Below are positions 61,331 through 64,000 of a stretch of DNA of 64,000 bases, piece by piece (position 1 is the first letter of the stretch; each line of letters opens with the position of its first letter). A program made the position numbers and the translations under genes. The stretch is from Sodalis ligni. Lineage in GTDB: Bacteria; Pseudomonadota; Gammaproteobacteria; Enterobacterales; Enterobacteriaceae. The DNA lies in NCBI RefSeq assembly GCF_016865525.2, contig NZ_CP075169.1, positions 1,550,337 to 1,614,336 on the forward strand. Direction: 5' to 3'. Below the pieces are notes generated by a model. The model was not told the origin of the DNA, made no database searches, and worked only from the letters and a program-made list of their open reading frames with translations.

Positions 61331-63109
61331 ATGCGAGCTAAGAGAGCAAATGAAAGAGTTAATCCTTATTGGGAAATAATGATGTTTTCTCTAAATCAAT
61401 ATGCCGGACGGCGATTGCACATTATATGTCTTATTAGTGCATCTGTTTTATTAACCTGCTCGGAGCTGTTCATACCGGTTTTGTAGGGCGCCTGGTTGAT
61501 ATCATAACCCAAGGAGCCGACCATTTTCGGGGCACGGTTTCATTATTAGCGATGATTGTCATTCTCGACATGAGCTCGGTTATTTTAAGGGATATTATCT
61601 TCCGCGTGATAATATATTTCACCTCAGGATCATGCGATCATTGACAGTGAATGTCTTCAGCCATATCCAGCGATTACCCACGGAATGGCATATTCACAAC
61701 CTTGCCGGCGCCACCATACGCAGGCTGAGTCGTGGAGTACTTGCCATGGATCTATTCAACTATCTGATTTTCATAGAGCTTATTCCAAGCGCTTTTATAT
61801 TGATTGGGGCTACGTTCATTATCGGGCTGCACTGGCCGATTGTGGGCGTCGTTGTGGGGGTCGGTCTTTTGGCTTTCGTCTGCATAACGCTTTTACTGAT
61901 CCAAAGATATATTTCTCCTGCCGCAAAAGTTGCCAATGACGCCGATGCCGTGCTGAACGGCACCATTGCCGATGCCATATCATGCAACATGCTGGTAAAG
62001 AGCTTTGCTTCCGAGCCAAAGGAAGAGGCTCGGGTCAGGCGCGAGGCCGAGGCGTGGCGTTCGCATCTTATGTGTTTTTGGCATCGGAGCGCTACGGCGG
62101 GAAGTATCCAGTATGGAATGCTAGTGGCCTTGAACGGCGTATTGATTGGTACAGGATTGTGGTTATGGCAGCGTGGTTATGCTTCCCCAGGTGATGTGAC
62201 CTACATCATCACTACCTATGCCATTATCAATGGATATCTACGCGGTATGGAACACAACATTCGCAGCCTGCAGCGTTCAGTGAATGAGATGGAAGATTTG
62301 GTGACTTTCAATAAGGTGCCTGTAGAAGCCGGAAGGGATGAAACTGTCACCACAAAAGCATTAACGGGGATCAATTGTTTTAAAATATTGATTTTCGCTA
62401 TCCCGGCCAGGATAAGCTACTTTATAGAAATTTCAATTTATCCATCGCGGCAGGTGAACGCATTGGGGTAGTAGGACATTCGGGTGGAGGAAAAACAACG
62501 TTCGTAAAGCTGCTGCAACGGCTTTACGAGGTAGAGCGAGGCACGATCAGAGTTGATGGCATTGATATAAAAGATGTTGATATTGAATATTTAAGAAATC
62601 ATATTTCCATAGTGAGTCAAGAGCCTTTGCTGTTTCACCGGACCTTGTTGGAAAATATCGGCTATGGTAATGAGAATGTTTGTTTAGCTGATATTCACGG
62701 CGCGGCCAAGCGTGCCCGGATACACGATTTTATTATGAGTTTGCCCGAGGGTTATGACACCGTCGTGGGTGAGCGCGGTCTGAGATTATCCGGCGGCGAG
62801 AAACAGCGTGTAGCGATCGCGCGGATCATGCTAAGCCAAACGCCGATAATCGTCCTTGATGAAGCCACCTCCAATCTGGACAGTATCTCAGAGGCGGAAA
62901 TCCAGAATGAGATTGAAAAAAGCTGGTCAGGTCGAACTCTTATCGTTATTGCTCATCGTCTTTCTTCTGTAAGAGATATGGATCGCATTCTGGTGTTCGC
63001 CGATGGGCAGATTGTCGAAGAAGGAGATCACGAAACTCTTCTACTTAAAAAAGACGGGAATTACAGGGCGCTTATGGAAAAGCAAAACAGATATTGCCAA
63101 GCGACGTGA
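61331..63109 (+). pseudogene. ABC exporter (fused membrane and ATPase domains), three frameshifts
   Basis: MsbA-type half-transporter. Parts in three frames read MRAKRANERVNPYWEIMMF (start at 61331, AAGGA upstream), a six-helix membrane domain (GRLVDIITQG ... LRGMEHNIRSLQRSVNEMEDL), and an ATPase domain with Walker A GHSGGGKTT, signature LSGGEKQR, Walker B PIIVLDEAT and switch IAHR. One missing base each near 61479-61482 (T), 61622-61624 (C) and about 62385 (A) restores a 593-residue protein. The substrate is unknown; resemblance is to lipid/peptide/toxin exporters with no partner gene nearby. Either decayed or badly sequenced. Confidence 0.82.
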
Positions 63110-63159
63110 CGTTGGCATCGGCAGCGCTGGCGGCCATGGCAGGATGCAGCCCTCGACAT

Positions 63160-63230
63160 TTAGATATATCTTTTCTTGCATTTCCGATTTAGGTGATCTA
63201 ACTTAGATATATCTAATTAGTTGTATCTAA
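63160..63230. promoter_or_regulatory. Cluster of four TTAGATATATCTAA-type operators
   Basis: A perfect 14-bp palindrome TTAGATATATCTAA (63203-63216) is followed directly by TTAGTTGTATCTAA (63217-63230). Related copies are TTAGATATATCTTT (63160-63173) and TTAGGTGATCTAA (63189-63201). The cluster lies just before the PadR/NfeR-like gene, whose product probably binds it (autoregulation). Confidence 0.75.
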
Positions 63231-63247
63231 GAAACAGGAGATAACCT

Positions 63248-64000
63248 ATGTTTTTCCATTTACATCATCATCATGCCTGCCGGGATACCGGCGAAGGAGC
63301 GCGGGATACCGGCAGGGGGCCATCGCCATGGCGGCGAAGGCCAATCTCGCCGGGCAGCTTTATTTGAGAGCCGGCGCGGCGGCGATGATTTTCGCGGCCG
63401 GGGCTTTGGCGGCGAACGCCACGGCGATGATTTTCGCGGCCGGGGCTTTGGCGGCGAACGCCACGGCGATGATTTTCGCGGTCGGGATTTTGGCGGCGAA
63501 CGCCACGGCGATGATTTTCGCGGCCGGGGGTTTGGCGATGAGCGCCGCTGCGGCGATTTTCGCGGTCGGGATTTTGGCGGCGAACGCCACGGCGATGATT
63601 TTCGCGGCCGGGGGTTTGGCGATGAGCGCCGCTGCGGCGATTTTCGTGGCCGGGGCTTCGGCGGTGATTTTCATGGCCGCGGCAGAGGTGAAGATCGTGC
63701 CGGCGGCCATTTCGGACATGGACGCGACAGCGGAGGGCGGCATGATGGCGACCATCGGGGACGGCGTCCGCTGGAGCACGGCGATCTGCGCTTGGTGCTG
63801 CTGGCCCTGGTGGCGCGCAAACCCAGCCACGGTTATGAATTGATCAAGGCTATCGAGCAGGCGTCTTCCGGTTTGTATGTGCCCAGCCCCGGCGTGATAT
63901 ATCCAACCTTAAGCCTGCTGGTGGACCAGGATTTCATCAATGCCGCCAGCCCGGACGGGCAAAGCCGCAAAATCTATCAAATCACTGCCGAGGGACAGGC
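63248..64000 (+). pseudogene. nfeR: NfeR/YqjI-like PadR regulator with repetitive N-terminus, frameshifted, runs off the window
   Basis: The C-terminal part (from about 63765) is a PadR winged helix: HGDLRLVLLALVARKPSHGY, ELIKAIEQASSGLYVPSPGV, IYPTLSLLVDQDF. This matches E. coli YqjI (NfeR), a metal-responsive repressor of a ferric reductase with a His-rich N-terminus. Here the start MFFHLHHHHACRD (AGGAGAT upstream) is followed by a frame change at the G5 run 63315-63319 (one G too many), then a long Gly/Arg/Asp/His tail made of 14-residue repeats (GDDFRGRGFGGERH). The tail probably binds metal or nucleic acid. The gene continues beyond base 64000. An in-frame internal start without ribosome binding site is the alternative to a frameshift. 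Confidence 0.75.
63381..63695 (+). repeat. 42-bp tandem repeats inside the nfeR-like gene
   Basis: Units begin at 63381, 63423, 63465 and 63507 (42 bases, 14 codons), then continue as variants of slightly different length. They encode the GDDFRGRGFGGERH-type tail. Long open frames on both strands here are by-products of the repeat. Confidence 0.85.

Noticed and set aside
63328..63843. Ala-rich frame over the 42-bp repeats (and an antisense one at 63360-63830)
   Set aside because: Both arise from the repeat; the frame leading into the PadR domain is the coding one.

Overview
The window is a chromosomal segment of a gamma-proteobacterium of the order Enterobacterales. Gene content and order follow the E. 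coli K-12 14-15.5 min region almost throughout (cspE-crcB-tatE-lipA-lipB-ybeD-dacA-rlpA-rodA-mrdA-rlmH-rsfS-nadD-holA-lptE-leuS / ybeL / gltIJKL / lnt-ybeX-ybeY-ybeZ-miaB / ubiF / Met-Leu-Gln tRNA cluster / asnB / nagCAB-nagE / glnS / fur-fldA-ybfE-ybfF-seqA-pgm). The genus cannot be fixed from the sequence; a moderately GC-rich member outside Escherichia/Salmonella (Pectobacteriaceae or the Sodalis group) is plausible. All comparisons with E. coli are from memory, not from a search.

Layout. 0.5-8 kb: a mosaic of genes that are scattered in E. coli (amiD-like amidase, a small OB-fold protein, a CspA-type protein, yedD-like lipoprotein, an orphan hpxO urate hydroxylase, an lpxP-type lipid A acyltransferase, a ymiA-like micro-ORF, ydiY). 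7.7-23 kb: cspE, fluoride-riboswitch-controlled crcB, tatE, then one long minus-strand run for lipoate synthesis, the elongasome (PBP2/RodA/PBP5/RlpA), ribosome and NAD functions, DNA polymerase delta, LptE and LeuRS. 23-28 kb: ybeL, a gene for an unknown 38-residue-repeat protein, and the glutamate/aspartate ABC transporter. 28-36 kb: envelope lipoprotein maturation (lnt), ybeXYZ, miaB, ubiF. 37-38.5 kb: six tRNA genes with a stringent-type promoter, and behind asnB a 107-bp tandem hairpin array. 40-46 kb: the GlcNAc regulon with its NagC/CRP control region. 48-54 kb: an allose operon (alsRBACEK) sits where E. coli has chitoporin genes. 54.5-59.7 kb: fur to pgm. 59.9-64 kb: an accessory tail with a sugar-nucleotide-type epimerase, a strongly AT-rich spacer, an ABC exporter and the start of an NfeR/YqjI-like PadR regulator with a repetitive Gly/Arg/His-rich N-terminus and a cluster of operator-like palindromes.

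The most striking global property is a set of about fourteen single-base indels. rodA, the repeat protein, ybeY (two), alsA (two), fur, ybfF, the ABC exporter (three), nfeR and one tRNA-Gln are each interrupted or shortened by one base, nearly always by loss of one base in a short homopolymer. Restoring the base gives full-length products of the usual family length. Since rodA, ybeY and fur are very important genes, this looks more like a sequencing/assembly artefact than gene decay, but recent degeneration in a host-restricted lineage cannot be excluded from the sequence alone.

The best candidates for something undescribed are the 107-bp array behind asnB, whose hairpin shows compensatory base changes, the 38-residue-repeat protein between ybeL and gltL, and a 181-bp nested palindrome between nagE and glnS.
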